This document shows positions 14,201 through 29,686 of a stretch of 64,000 bases of DNA, in pieces; positions within the stretch are counted from its first letter, which is position 1; each line of letters starts with the position of its first letter. Location: assembly GCA_946800325.1 (NCBI GenBank), contig OX326961.1, positions 16,118,215 through 16,182,214 on the forward strand. The letters are read 5' to 3'. Both the position numbers and the translations under genes were made by a program. Origin of the DNA: Luzula sylvatica (taxonomy: Eukaryota > Streptophyta > Magnoliopsida > Poales > Juncaceae). The notes under the pieces were generated by a model. The model saw only the letters and a list, made by a program, of their open reading frames with translations. It did no database searches and was not told the origin of the DNA.

Positions 14201-17200
14201 ACCAAATTTCACAAAGTTTAAGTAAGTTTGTTTTACGATTCAAAACAAGATTTTAACGCTCTGAGGAGTTCAAATGACTCATTTTTAGATCATTTGTATC
14301 ATATCTTTTACTACATAACTTTTCACCAAATTTCTCAAACACTAAGAAAGTTTGTTTTTCGATTCAAAACAAGATTTTAACGCTTTCAGGAGTTCAAATA
14401 GCGTGTTTTCAGATCATTTGTATCATACCTTTTAGTACATAAATTTTCACCAAATTTCACAAACACTAAGAAAGTTTGTTTTTTGATTCAAAACAAGATT
14501 TTAACGCTTTGAGGAGTTCAAATAACGTGTTTTTAGATCATTTGTATCGTACCTTTTACTACATAACTTTTCACCAAATTTCACAAACAATAAGAAAGAA
14601 TGTTTTTCGATTCAAAACAAGATTTTAATGCTTTGAGGAGTTCAAATAACGTGTTTTTAGATCATTTGTATCGTATCATTTACTCCATAACTTTTCACCA
14701 AATTTCACAAACTCTAAGTAAGTTTGTTTTTCGATTCAAAACAAGATTTTAACGCTTTCAGGAGTTCAAATAACGTGTTTTTAGATCATTTGTATCGTAC
14801 CTTTTAGTACATAAATTTTCACCAAATTTCACAAACACTAAGAAAGTTTGTTTTTCGATTCAAAACAAGATTTTAACGCTTTGAGGAGTTCAAATAACGT
14901 GTTTTTAGATCATTTGTATCGTATCTTTTACTACATAAATTTTCACCGAATTTCACAAACACAAAGAAAGTTTGTTTTTCGATTCAAAACAAGATTTTAA
15001 CGCTTTGAGGAGTTCAAATAACGTGTTTTTAGATCATTTGTATCGTATCTTTTACTACATGACTTTTCACCAAATTTCACAAAGTTTAAGTAAGTTTGTT
15101 TTACGATTCAAAACAAGATTTTAACGCTTTGAGGAGTTCAAATAACTCGTTTTTAGATCATTTGTATCCTATCTTTTACTACATAACTTTTCACCAAATT
15201 TCACAAACACTAAGAAAGTTTGTTTTTCGATTCAAAACAAGATTTTAACGCTTTCAGGAGTTCAAATAGCGTGTTTTTAGATCATTTGTATCGTACCTTT
15301 TAGTACATAAATTTTCACCAAATTTCACAAACACTAAGAAAGTATGTTTTTCAATTCAAAACAAGATTTTAACGCTTTGAGGAGTTCAAATAACATGTTT
15401 TTAGATCATTTTGTATCGTATATTTTACTACATAACTTTTCACCAAATTTCACAAGCACTAAGAAAGTTTGTTTTTCGATTCAAAACAAGATTTTAACGC
15501 TTTGAGGAGTTCAAATAACTTGTTTTTAGATCATTTGTATCGTATCTTTTACTACATAACCTTTCACCAAATTTCACAAACACTAAGAAAGTTTGTTTTT
15601 CGATTCAAAACAAGATTTTAACGCTTTGAGGAGTTCAAATGACTCGTTTTTAGATCATTTGTATCGTATCTTTTACTACATAACTTTTCACCAAATTTCA
15701 CAAACACTAAGAAAGTTTGTTTTTCGATTCAAAACAAGATTTTAACGCTTTGAGGAGTTCAAATAACGTGTTTTTAGATCATTTGTATCGTATCTTTTAG
15801 TACATAAATTTTCACCAAATTTCACAAACACTAAGAAAGTTTGTTTTTCGATTCAAAACAAGATTTTAACGCGTTGAGGAGTTCAAATAACGTGTTTTTA
15901 GATCATTTGTATCGTATCTTTTACTACATAACTTTTCACCAAATTTCACAAACACTAAGTAAGTTTGTTTTTCGATTCAAAACAAGATTTTAACGCTTTG
16001 AGGAGTTCAAATAACTTGTTTTTAGATCATTTGGTATCGTATCTTTTACTACATAACTATTCACCAAATTTCACAAACAATAAGCAAGTTTGTTTTTCGA
16101 TTCAAAACATGATTTTAACGCTTCGAGGAGTTCAAATAACTCGTTTTTAGATCATTTGTATCGTATCTTTTACTACATAACTTTTCACCGAATTTCACAA
16201 ACACAAAGAAAGTTTGTTTTTCGATTCAAAACAAGATTTTAACGCTTTGAGGAGTTCAAATGACGTGTTTTTAGATCATTTGTATCGTATCTTTTACTAC
16301 ATGACTTTTCACCAAATTGCACAAACAATAAGAAAGTTTGTTTTTCGATTCAAAACATGATTTTAACGCTTTGAGGAGTTCAAATAACTTGTTTTTAGAT
16401 CATTTGTATCGTATCTTTTAGTACATAACTTTTCACCAAATTTCACAAGCACTAAGAAAGTTTGTTTTTCGATTCAAAACAAGATTTTAACGCTTTGAGG
16501 AGTTCAAATAACGTGTTTTTAGATCATTTGTATCGTATCTTTTACTACATAACTTTTCACCAAATTTCACACACAATAAGAAAGTTTGTTTTTCGATTCA
16601 AAACAACATTTTAACGCTTTGAGGAGTTCAAATAACGTGTTTTTAGATCATTTGTATCGTATCATTTAGTACATAACTTTTCACCATATTTCACAAACAC
16701 TAAGTAAGTTTGTTTTTCGATTCAAAACAAGATTTTAACGCTTTGAGGAGTTCAAATAACTTGTTTTTAGATCATTTGGTATCGTATCTTTTACTACATA
16801 ACTTTTCACCAAATTTCACAAACAATAAGAAAGTTTGTTTTTCGATTCAAAACATGATTTTAACGCTTCGAGGAGTTCAAATAACTCGTTTTTAGATCAT
16901 TTGTATCGTATCTTTTACTACATAACTTTTCACCGAATTTCACAAACACAAAGAAAGTTTTATTTTCGATTCAAAACAAGATTTTAACGCTTTGAGGAGT
17001 TCAAATAACTTGTTTTTAGATCATTTGTACCATATCTTTTACTACATAACTTTTCACCAAATTTCAAAAACACTAAGAAAGTTTGTTTTTCGATTCAAAA
17101 CAAAATTTTAACGCTTTGAGGAGTTCAAATAACATGTTTTTAGATCATTTGTATCGTATCTTTTACTACATAACTTTTCACCAAATTTCACAAACACTAA

Positions 17201-17856
17201 GAAAGTTTGTTTTTCGATTCAAAACAAGATTTTAACGCTTTGAGGAGTTCAAATAACGTGTTTTTAGATCATTTGTATCGTATCATTTACTACATAACTT
17301 TTCACCAAATTTCACAAAGTTTAAGTAAGTTTGTTTTACGATTCAAAACAAGATTTTAACGCTCTGAGGAGTTCAAATGACTCATTTTTAGATCATTTGT
17401 ATCATATCTTTTACTACATAACTTTTCACCAAATTTCTCAAACACTAAGAAAGTTTGTTTTTCGATTCAAAACAAGATTTTAACGCTTTCAGGAGTTCAA
17501 ATAGCGTGTTTTCAGATCATTTGTATCATACCTTTTAGTACATAAATTTTCACCAAATTTCACAAACACTAAGAAAGTTTGTTTTTTGATTCAAAACAAG
17601 ATTTTAACGCTTTGAGGAGTTCAAATAACGTGTTTTTAGATCATTTGTATCGTACCTTTTACTACATAACTTTTCACCAAATTTCACAAACAATAAGAAA
17701 GAATGTTTTTCGATTCAAAACAAGATTTTAATGCTTTGAGGAGTTCAAATAACGTGTTTTTAGATCATTTGTATCGTATCATTTACTCCATAACTTTTCA
17801 CCAAATTTCACAAACTCTAAGTAAGTTTGTTTTTCGATTCAAAACAAGATTTTAAC
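10038..17856 (+). repeat. Three copies of a 19-monomer (2358-bp) block
   Basis: Copies are about 10038-12395, 12396-14753 and 15499-17856. The first two are directly tandem. The third is offset 3103 bp (25 monomers) from the second because a 745-bp segment follows copy 2 and is itself repeated after copy 3. The private variant GCGTGTTTTCAGATC is at 12043, 14401 and 17504 (offsets 2358 and 3103). GTTTGTTTTTTGATTC also appears once in each copy (near 12117, 14475 and 17578). Paired 125-bp monomers 745 bp apart recur in all three. The junction monomer near 12391-12418 joins an AATGC subtype to an AACTTG subtype, as expected of an unequal exchange. Confidence 0.87.
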
Positions 17857-20800
17857 GCTTTCAGGAGTTCAAATAACGTGTTTTTAGATCATTTGTATCG
17901 TACCTTTTAGTACATAAATTTTCACCAAATTTCACAAACACTAAGAAAGTTTGTTTTTCGATTCAAAACAAGATTTTAACGCTTTGAGGAGTTCAAATAA
18001 CGTGTTTTTAGATCATTTGTATCGTATCTTTTACTACATAAATTTTCACCGAATTTCACAAACACAAAGAAAGTTTGTTTTTCGATTCAAAACAAGATTT
18101 TAACGCTTTGAGGAGTTCAAATAACGTGTTTTTAGATCATTTGTATCGTATCTTTTACTACATGACTTTTCACCAAATTTCACAAAGTTTAAGTAAGTTT
18201 GTTTTACGATTCAAAACAAGATTTTAACGCTTTGAGGAGTTCAAATAACTCGTTTTTAGATCATTTGTATCCTATCTTTTACTACATAACTTTTCACCAA
18301 ATTTCACAAACACTAAGAAAGTTTGTTTTTCGATTCAAAACAAGATTTTAACGCTTTCAGGAGTTCAAATAGCGTGTTTTTAGATCATTTGTATCGTACC
18401 TTTTAGTACATAAATTTTCACCAAATTTCACAAACACTAAGAAAGTATGTTTTTCAATTCAAAACAAGATTTTAACGCTTTGAGGAGTTCAAATAACATG
18501 TTTTTAGATCATTTGTATCGTATCTTTTACTACATAACTTTTCACCAAATTTCACAAACAATAAGAAAGTTTGTTTTTCGATTCAAAACAAGATTTTAAT
18601 GCTTTGAGGAGTTCAAATAACGTGTTTTTAGATCATTTGTATCGTATCATTTACTCCATAACTTTTCACCAAATTTCACAAACTCTAAGTAAGTTTGTTT
18701 TTCGATTCAAAACAAGATTTTAACGCTTTGAGGAGTTCAAATAACTTGTTTTTAGATCATTTGTATCGTATCTTTTACTACATAACTTTTCACCAAATTT
18801 CACAAGCACTAAGAAATTTTGTTTTTCGATTCAAAACAAGATTTTAACGCTTTGAGGAGTTCAAATAACATGTTTTTAGATCAGTTTGTATCGTATATTT
18901 TACTACATAACTTTTCACCAAATTTCACAAGCACTAAGAAAGTTTGTTTTTCGATTCAAAACAAGATTTTAACGCTTTGAGGAGTTCAAATAACTTGTTT
19001 TTAGATCATTTGTATCGTTTCTTTTACTACATAACCTTTCACCAAATTTCACAAACACTAAGAAAGTTTGTTTTTCGATTCAAAACAAGATTTTAACGCT
19101 TTGAGGAGTTCAAATGACTCGTTTTTAGATCATTTGTATCGTATCTTTTACTACATAACTTTTCACCAAATTTCACAAACACTAAGAAAGTTTGTTTTTC
19201 GATTCAAAACAAGATTTTAACGCTTTGAGGAGTTCAAATAACGTGTTTTTAGATCATTTGTATCGTATCTTTTAGTACATAAATTTTCACCAAATTTCAC
19301 AAACACTAAGAAAGTTTGTTTTTCGATTCAAAACAAGATTTTAACGCGTTGAGGAGTTCAAATAACGTGTTTTTAGATCATTTGTATCGTATCTTTTACT
19401 ACATAACTTTTCACCAAATTTCACAAACACTAAGTAAGTTTGTTTTTCGATTCAAAACAAGATTTTAACGCTTTGAGGAGTTCAAATAACTTGTTTTTAG
19501 ATCATTTGGTATCGTATCTTTTACTACATAACTTTTCACCAAATTTCACAAACAATAAGAAAGTTTGTTTTTCGATTCAAAACATGATTTTGACGCTTCG
19601 AGGAGTTCAAATAACTCGTTTTTAGATCATTTGTATCGTATCTTTTACTACATAACTTTTCACCGAATTTCACAAACACAAAGAAAGTTTGTTTTTCGAT
19701 TCAAAACAAGATTTTAACGCTTTGAGGAGTTCAAATGACGTGTTTTTAGATCATTTGTATCGTATCTTTTACTACATGACTTTTCACCAAATTTCACAAA
19801 CAATAAGAAAGTTTGTTTTTCGATTCAAAACATGATTTTAACGCTTTGAGGAGTTCAAATAACTTGTTTTTAGATCATTTGTATCGTATCTTTTAGTACA
19901 TAACTTTTCACCAAATTTCACAAGCACTAAGAAAGTTTGTTTTTCGATTCAAAACAAGATTTTAACGCTTTGAGGAGTTCAAATAACGTGTTTTTAGATC
20001 ATTTGTATCGTATCTTTTACTACATAACTTTTCACCAAATTTCACAAACAATAAGAAAGTTTGTTTTTCGATTCAAAACAACATTTTAACGCTTTGAGAA
20101 GTTCAAATAACGTGTTTTTAGATCATTTGTATCGTATCATTTACTACATAACTTTTCACCAAATTTCACAAACACTAAGTAAGTTTGTTTTTCGATTCAA
20201 AACAAGATTTTAACGCTTTGAGGAGTTCAAATAACTTGTTTTTAGATCATTTGTACCATATCTTTTACTACATAACTTTTCACCAAATTTCACAAACACT
20301 AAGAAAGTTTGTTTTTCGATTCAAAACAAAATTTTAACGCTTTGAGGAGTTCAAATAACATGTGTTTAGATCATTTGTATCGTATCTTTTACTACATAAC
20401 TTTTCACCAAATTTCACAAACACTAAGAAAGTTTGTTTTTCGATTCAAAACAAGATTTTAACGCTTTGAGGAGTTCAAATAACGTGTTTTTAGATCATTT
20501 GTATCGTATCTTTTACTACATAACTTTTCACCAAATTTCACAAACAATAAGAAAGTTTGTTTTTCGATTCAAAACAAGATTTTAACGCTTTGAGGAGTTC
20601 AAATAACGTGTTTTTAGATCATTTGTATCGTATCATTTACTACATAACTTTTCACCAAATTTCACAAAGTTTAAGTAAGTTTGTTTTACGATTCAAAACA
20701 AGATTTTAACGCTTTGAGGAGTTCAAATGACTCATTTTTAGATCATTTGTATCATATCTTTTACTACATAACTTTTCACCAAATTTCTCAAACACTAAGA

Positions 20801-23800
20801 AAGTTTGTTTTTCGATTCAAAACAAGATTTTAACGCTTTCAGGAGTTCAAATAGCGTGTTTTTAGATCATTTGTATCATACCTTTTAGTACATAAATTTT
20901 CACCAAATTTCACAAACACTAAGAAAGTTTGTTTTTCGATTCAAAACAAGATTTTAACGCTTTGAGGAGTTCAAATAACGTGTTTTTAGATCATTTGTAT
21001 CGTACCTTTTACTACATAACTTTTCACCAAATTTCACAAACAATAAGAAAGAATGTTGTTCGATTCAAAACAAGATTTTAATGCTTTGAGGAGTTCAAAT
21101 AACGTGTTTTTAGATCATTTGTATCGTATCATTTACTCCATAACTTTTCACCAAATTTCACAAACTCTAAGTAAGTTTGTTTTTCGATTCAAAACAAGAT
21201 TTTAACGCTTAGATGAGTTCAAATAACTTGTTTTTAGATCATTTGTACCGTATCTTTTACTACATAACTTTTCACCAAATTTCACAAACACTAAGAAAGT
21301 TTGTTTTTCGATTCAAAACAAGATTTTAACACTTTCAGGAGTTCAAATAACGTGTTTTTAGATCATTTGTATCGTACCTTTTAGTACATAAATTTTCACC
21401 AAATTTCACAAACACTAAGAAAGTTTGTTTTTCGATTCAAAACAAGATTTTAACGCTTTGAGGAGTTCAAATAACGTGTTTTTAGATCATTTGTATCGTA
21501 TCTTTTACTACATAAATTTTCACCGAATTTCACAAACACAAAGAAAGTTTGTTTTTCGATTCAAAACAAGATTTTAACGCTTTGAGGAGTTCAAATAACG
21601 TGTTTTTAGATCATTTGTATCGTATCTTTTACTACATGACTTTTCACCAAATTTCACAAAGTTTAAGTAAGTTTGTTTTATGATTCAAAACAAGATTTTA
21701 ACGCTTTGAGGTGTTCAAATAACTCGTTTTTAGATCATTTGTATCATACCTTTTACTACATAACTTTTCACCAAATTTCACAAACACTAAGAAAGTTTGT
21801 TTTTCGATTCAAAACAAGATTTTAACGCGTTCAGGAGTTCAAATAGCGTGTTTTTAGATCATTTGTATCGTACCTTTTAGTACATAAATTTTCACCAAAT
21901 TTCACAAGCACTAAGAAAGTTTGTTTTTCGATTCAAAACAAGATTTTAACGCTTTGAGGAGTTCAAATAACTTGTTTTTAGATCATTTGTATCGTATCTT
22001 TTACTACATAACCTTTCACCAAATTTCACAAACACTAAGAATGTTTGTTTTTCGATTCAAAACAAGATTTTAACGCTTTGAGGAGTTCAAATGACTCGTT
22101 TTTAGATCATTTGTATCGTATCTTTTACTACATAACTTTTCACCAAATTTCACAAACACTAAGAAAGTTTGTTTTTCGATTCAAAACAAGATTTTAACGC
22201 TTTGAGGAGTTCAAATAACGTGTTTTTAGATCATTTGTATCGTATCTTTTAGTACATAAATTTTCACCAAATTTCACAAACACTAAGAAAGTTTGTTTTT
22301 CGATTCAAAACAAGATTTTAACGCGTTGAGGAGTTCAAATAACGTGTTTTTAGATCATTTGTATCGTATCTTTTACTACATAACTTTTCACCAAATTTCA
22401 CAAACACTAAGTAAGTTTGTTTTTCGATTCAAAACAAGATTTTAACGCTTTGAGGAGTTCAAATAACTTGTTTTTAGATCATTTGGTATCGTATCTTTTA
22501 CTACATAACTTTTCACCAAATTTCACAAACAATAAGAAAGTTTGTTTTTCGATTCAAAACGTGATATTAACGCTTCGAGGAGTTCAAATAACTCGTTTTT
22601 AGATCATTTGTATCGTATCTTTTACTACATAACTTTTCACCGAATTTCACAAACACAAAGAAAGTTTGTTTTTCGATTCAAAACACGATTTTAACGCTTT
22701 GAGGAGTTCAAATGACGTGTTTTTAGATCATTTGTATCGTATCTTTTACTACATGACTTTTCACCAAATTGCACAAACAATAAGAAAGTTTGTTTTTCGA
22801 TTCAAAACATGATTTTAACGCTTTGAGGAGTTCAAATAACTTGTTTTTAGATCATTTGTATCGTATCTTTTAGTACATAACTTTTCACCAAATTTCACAA
22901 GCACTAAGAAAGTTTGTTTTTCGATTCAAAACAAGATTTTAACGCTTTGAGGAGTTCAAATAACGTGTTTTTAGATCATTTGTATCGTATCTTTTACTAC
23001 ATAACTTTTCACCAAATTTCACACACAATAAGAAAGTTTGTTTTTCGATTCAAAACAACATTTTAACGCTTTGAGGAGTTCAAATAACGTGTTTTTAGAT
23101 CATTTGTATCGTATCATTTAGTACATAACTTTTCACCATATTTCACAAACACTAAGTAAGTTTGTTTTTCGATTCAAAACAAGATTTTAACGCTTTGAGG
23201 AGTTCAAATAACTTGTTTTTAGATCATTTGGTATCGTATCTTTTACTACATAACTTTTCACCAAATTTCACAAACAATAAGAAAGTTTGTTTTTCGATTC
23301 AAAACATGATTTTAACGCTTCGAGGAGTTCAAATAACTCGTTTTTAGATCATTTGTATCGTATCTTTTACTACATAACTTTTCACCGAATTTCACAAACA
23401 CAAAGAAAGTTTGTTTTTCGATTCAAAACAAGATTTTAACGCTTTGAGGAGTTCAAATAACTTGTTTTTAGATCATTTGTACCATATCTTTTACTACATA
23501 ACTTTTCACCAAATTTCACAAACACTAAGAAAGTTTGTTTTTCGATTCAAAACAAAATTTTAACGCTTTGAGGAGTTCAAATAACATGTTTTTAGATCAT
23601 TTGTATCGTATCTTTTACTACATAACTTTTCACCAAATTTCACAAACACTAAGAAAGTTTGTTTTTCGATTCAAAACAAGATTTTAACGCTTTGAGGAGT
23701 TCAAATAACGTGTTTTTAGATCATTTGTATCGTATCATTTACTACATAACTTTTCACCAAATTTCACAAAGTTTAAGTAAGTTTGTTTTACGATTCAAAA

Positions 23801-26800
23801 CAAGATTTTAACGCTCTGAGGAGTTCAAATGACTCATTTTTAGATCATTTGTATCATATCTTTTACTACATAACTTTTCACCAAATTTCTCAAACACTAA
23901 GAAAGTTTGTTTTTCGATTCAAAACAAGATTTTAACGCATTCAGGAGTTCAAATAGCGTGTTTTTAGATCATTTGTATCATACCTTTTACTACATAACTT
24001 TTCACCAAATTTCACAAGCACTAAGAAAGTTTGTTTTTCGATTCAAAACAAGATTTTAACGCTTTGAGGAGTTCAAATAACGTGTTTTTAGATCATTTGT
24101 ATCGTATCTTTTACTACATAACTTTTCACCAAATTTCACAAACAATAAGAAAGTTTGTTTTTCGATTCAAAACAACATTTTAACGCTTTGAGGAGTTCAA
24201 ATAACGTGTTTTTAGATCATTTGTATCGTATCATTTACTACATAACTTTTCACCAAATTTCACAAACACTAAGTAAGTTTGTTTTTCGATTCAAAACAAG
24301 ATTTTAACGCTTTGAGGAGTTCAAATAACTTGTTTTTAGATCATTTGTACCATATCTTTTACTACATAACTTTTCACCAAATTTCACAAACACTAAGAAA
24401 GTTTGTTTTTCGATTCAAAACAAAATTTTGACGCTTTGAGGAGTTCAAATAACATGTTTTTAGATCATTTGTATCGTATCTTTTACTACATAACTTTTCA
24501 CCAAATTTCACAAACACTAAGAAAGTTTGTTTTTCGATTCAAAACAAGATTTTAACGCATTGAGGAGTTCAAATAACGTGTTTTTAGATCATTTGTATCG
24601 TATCTTTTACTACATAACTTTTCACCAAATTTCACAAACAATAAGAAAGAATGTTTTTCGATTCAAAACAAGATTTTAATGCTTTGAGGAGTTCAAATAA
24701 CGTGTTTTTAGATCATTTGTATCGTATCATTTACTCCATAACTTTTCACCAAATTTCACAAACTCTAAGTAAGTTTGTTTTTCGATTCAAAACAAGATTT
24801 TAACGCTTAGAGGAGTTCAAATAACTTGTTTTTAGATCATTTGTACCGTATCTTTTACTACATAACTTTTCACCAAATTTCACAAACACTAAGAAAGTTT
24901 GTTTTTCGATTCAAAACAAGATTTTAACGCTTTCAGGAGTTCAAATAACGTGTTTTTAGATCATTTGTATCGTACCTTTTAGTACATAAATTTTCACCAA
25001 ATTTCACAAACACTAAGAAAGTTTGTTTTTCGATTCAAAACAAGATTTTAACGCTTTGAGGAGTTCAAATAACGTGTTTTTAGATCATTTGTATCGTATC
25101 TTTTACTACATAAATTTTCACCGAATTTCACAAACACAAAGAAAGTTTGTTTTTCGATTCAAAACAAGATTTTAACGCTTTGAGGAGTTCAAATAACGTG
25201 TTTTTAGATCATTTGTATCGTATCTTTTACTACATGACTTTTCCCCAAATTTCACAAAGTTTAAGTAAGTTTGTTTTACGATTCAAAACAAGATTTTAAC
25301 GCTTTGAGGAGTTCAAATAACATGTTTTTAGATCATTTGTATCGTATCTTTTACTACATAACTTTTCACCAAATTTCACAAACACTAAGAAAGTTTGTTT
25401 TTCGATTCAAAACAAGATTTTAACGCTTTGAGGAGTTCAAATAACGTGTTTTTAGATCATTTGTATCGTATCATTTACTACATAACTTTTCACCAAATTT
25501 CACAAAGTTTAAGTAAGTTTGTTTTACGATTCAAAACAAGATTTTAACGCTTTGAGGAGTTCAAATGACTCGTTTTTAGATAATTTGTATCATATCTTTT
25601 ACTACATAACTTTTCACCAAATTTCACAAACACTAAGAAAGTTTGTTTTTCGATTCAAAACAAGATTTTAACGCTTTCAGGAGTTCAAATAGCGTGTTTT
25701 TAGATGATTTGTATCGTACCTTTTAGTACATAAATTTTCACCACATTTCACAAACACAAAGAAAGTTTGTTTTTCGATTCAAAACAAGATTTTAACGCTT
25801 TGAGGAGTTCAAATAACGTGTTTTTAGATCATTTGTATCGTATCTTTTACTACATAACTTTTCACCAAATTTCACAAACAATAAGAAAGTTTGTTTTTCG
25901 ATTCAAAACAAGATTTTAATGCTTTGAGGAGTTCAAATAACGTGTTTTTAGATCATTTGTATCGTATCATTTACACCATAACTTTTCACCAAATTTCACA
26001 AACTCTAAGTAAGTTTGTTTTTCGATTCAAAACAAGATTTTAACGCTTTGAGGAGTTCAAATAACTTGTTTTTAGATCATTTGTATCGTATCTTTTACTA
26101 CATAACCTTTCACCAAATTTCACAAACACTAAGAAAGTTTGTTTTTCGATTCAAAACAAGATTTTAACGCTTTGAGGAGTTCAAATGACTCGTTTTTAGA
26201 TCATTTGTATCGTATCTTTTACTACATAACTTTTCACCAAATTTCACAAACACTAAGAAAGTTTGTTTTTCGATTGAAAACAAGATTTTAACGCTTTGAG
26301 GAGTTCAAATAACGTGTTTTTAGATCATTTGTATCGTATCTTTTAGTACATAAATTTTCACCAAATTTCACAAACACTAAGAAAGTTTGTTTTTCGATTC
26401 AAAACAAGATTTTAACGCATTGAGGAGTTCAAATAACGTGTTTTTAGATCATTTGTATCGTATCTTTTACTACATAACTTTTCACCAAATTTCACAAACA
26501 CTAAGTAAGTTTGTTTTTCGATTCAAAACAAGATTTTAACGCTTTGAGGAGTTCAAATGACTCGTTTTTAGATCATTTGGTATCATATCTTTTACTACAT
26601 AACTTTTCACCAAATTTCACAAACACTAAGAAAGTTTGTTTTTCGATTCAAAACAAGATTTTTACGCTTTGAGGAGTTCAAATAACGTGTTTTTAGATCA
26701 TTTGTATCGTATCTTTTAGTACATAAATTTTCACCAAATTTCACAAACACTAAGAAAGTTTGTTTTTCGATTCAAAACAAGATTTTAACGCGTTGAGGAG

Positions 26801-29686
26801 TTCAAATAACGTGTTTTTAGATCATTTGTATCGTATCTTTTACTACATAACTTTTCACCAAATTTCACAAACACTAAGTAAGTTTGTTTTTCGATTCAAA
26901 ACAAGATTTTAACGCCTTGAGGAGTTCAAATAACTTGTTTTTAGATCATTTGGTATCGTATCTTTTACTACATAACTTTTCACAAAATTTCACAAACAAT
27001 AAGAAAGTTTGTTTTTCGATTCAAAACATGATTTTAACGCTTCGAGGAGTTCAAATAACTCGTTTTTAGATCATTTGTATCGTATCTTTTACTACATAAC
27101 TTTTCACCGAATTTCACAAACACAAAGAAAGTTAGTTTTTCGATTCAAAACAAGATTTTAACGCTTTGAGGAGTTCAAATGACGTGTTTTTAGATCATTT
27201 GTATCGTATCTTTTACTACATGACTTTTCACCAAATTTCACAAACAATAAGAAAGTTTGTTTTTCGATTCAAAACATGATTTTAACGCTTTGAGGAGTTC
27301 AAATAACTTGTTTTTAGATCATTTGTATCGTATCTTTTAGTACATAACTTTTCACCAAATTTCACAAGCACTAAGAAAGTTTGTTTTTCGATTCAAAACA
27401 AGATTTTAACGCTTTGAGGAGTTCAAATAACGTGTTTTTAGATCATTTGTATCGTATCTTTTACTACATAACTTTTCACCAAATTTCACAAACAATAAGA
27501 AAGTTTGTTTTTCGATTTAAAACAAGATTTTAACGCTTTGAGGAGTTCAAATAACGTGTTTTTAGATCATTTGTATCGTATCATTTACTACATAACTTTT
27601 CACCAAATTTCACAAACACTAAGTAAGTTTGTTTTTCGATTCAAAACAAGATTTTAACGCTTTGAGGAGTTCAAATAACTTGTTTTTAGATCATTTGTAC
27701 CATATCTTTTACTACATAACTTTTCACCAAATTTCACAAACACTAAGAAAGTTTGTTTTTCGATTCAAAACAAAATTTTAACGCTTTGAGGAGTTCAAAT
27801 AACATGTTTTTAGATCATTTGTATCGTATCTTTTACTACATAACTTTTCACCAAATTTCTCAAACACTAAGAAAGTTTGTTTTTCGATTCAAAACAAGAT
27901 TTTAACGCTTTGAGGAGTTCAAATAACGTGTTTTTAGATCATTTGTATCGTATCTTTTACTACATAACTTTTCACCAAATTTCACAAACAATAAGAAAGT
28001 TTGTTTTTCGATTCAAAACAAGATTTTAACGCTTTGAGGAGTTCAAATAACGTGTTTTTAGATCATTTGTATCGGATCATTTACTACATAACTTTTCACC
28101 AAATTTCACAAAGTTTAAGTAAGTTTGTTTTACGATTCAAAACAAGATATTAACGCTTTGAGGAGTTCAAATGACTCGTTTTTAGATCATTTGTATCATA
28201 TCTTTTACTACATAACTTTTCACCAAATTTCTCAAACACTAAGAAAGTTTGTTTTTCGATTCAAAACAAGATTTTAACGCTTTCAGGAGTTCAAATAGCG
28301 TGTTTTTAGATCATTTGTATCATACCTTTTAGTACATAAATTTTCACCAAATTTCACAAACACTAAGAAAGTTTGTTTTTCGATTCAAAACAAGATTTTA
28401 ACGCTTTGAGGAGTTCAAATAACGTGTTTTTAGATCATTTGTATCGTACCTTTTACTACATAACTTTTCACCAAATTTCACAAACAATAAGAAAGAATGT
28501 TTTTCGATTCAAAACAAGATTTTAATGCTTTGAGGAGTTCAAATAACGTGTTTTTAGATCATTTGTATCGTATCATTTACTCCATAACTTTTCACCAAAT
28601 TTCACAAACTCTAAGTAAGTTTGTTTTTCGATTCAAAACAAGATTTTAACGCTTAGAGGAGTTCAAATAACTTGTTTTTAGATCATTTGTACCGTATCTT
28701 TTACTACATAACTTTTCACCAAATTTCACAAACACTAAGAAAGTTTGTTTTTCGATTCAAAACAAGATTTTAACGCTTTAAGGAGTTCAAATAACGTGTT
28801 TTTAGATCATTTGTATCGTACCTTTTAGTACATAAATTTTCACCAAATTTCACAAACACTAAGAAAGTTTGTTTTTCGATTCAAAACAAGATTTTAACGC
28901 TTTGAGGAGTTCAAATAACGTGTTTTTAGATCATTTGTATCGTATCTTTTACTACATAAATTTTCACCGAATTTCACAAACACAAAGAAAGTTTGTTTTT
29001 CGATTCAAAACAAGATTTTAACGCTTTGAGGAGTTCAAATAACGTGTTTTTAGATCATTTGTATCGTATCTTTTACTACATGACTTTTCACCAAATTTCA
29101 CAAAGTTTAAGTAAGTTTGTTTTACGATTCAAAACAAGATTTTAACGCTTTGAGGAGTTCAAATAACATGTTTTTAGATCATTTGTATCGTATCTTTTAC
29201 TACATAACTTTTCACCAAATTTCACAAACACTAAGAAAGTTTGTTTTTCGATTCAAAACAAGATTTTAACGCTTTGAGGAGTTCAAATAACGTGTTTTTA
29301 GATCATTTGTATCGTATCTTTTACTACATAACTTTTCACCAAATTTCACAAACAATAAGAAAGTTTGTTTTTCGATTCAAAACAAGATTTTAACGCTTTG
29401 AGGAGTTCAAATAACGTGTTTTTAGATCATTTGTATCGTATCATTTACTACATAACTTTTCACCAAATTTCACAAAGTTTAAGTAAGTTTGTTTTACGAT
29501 TCAAAACAAGATTTTAACGCTTTGAGGAGTTCAAATGACTCGTTTTTAGATCATTTGTATCATATCTTTTACTACATAACTTTTCACCAAATTTCACAAA
29601 CACTAAGAAAGTTTGTTTTTCGATTCAAAACAAGATTTTAACGCTTTCAGGAGTTCAAATAGCGTGTTTTTAGATGATTTGTATCG

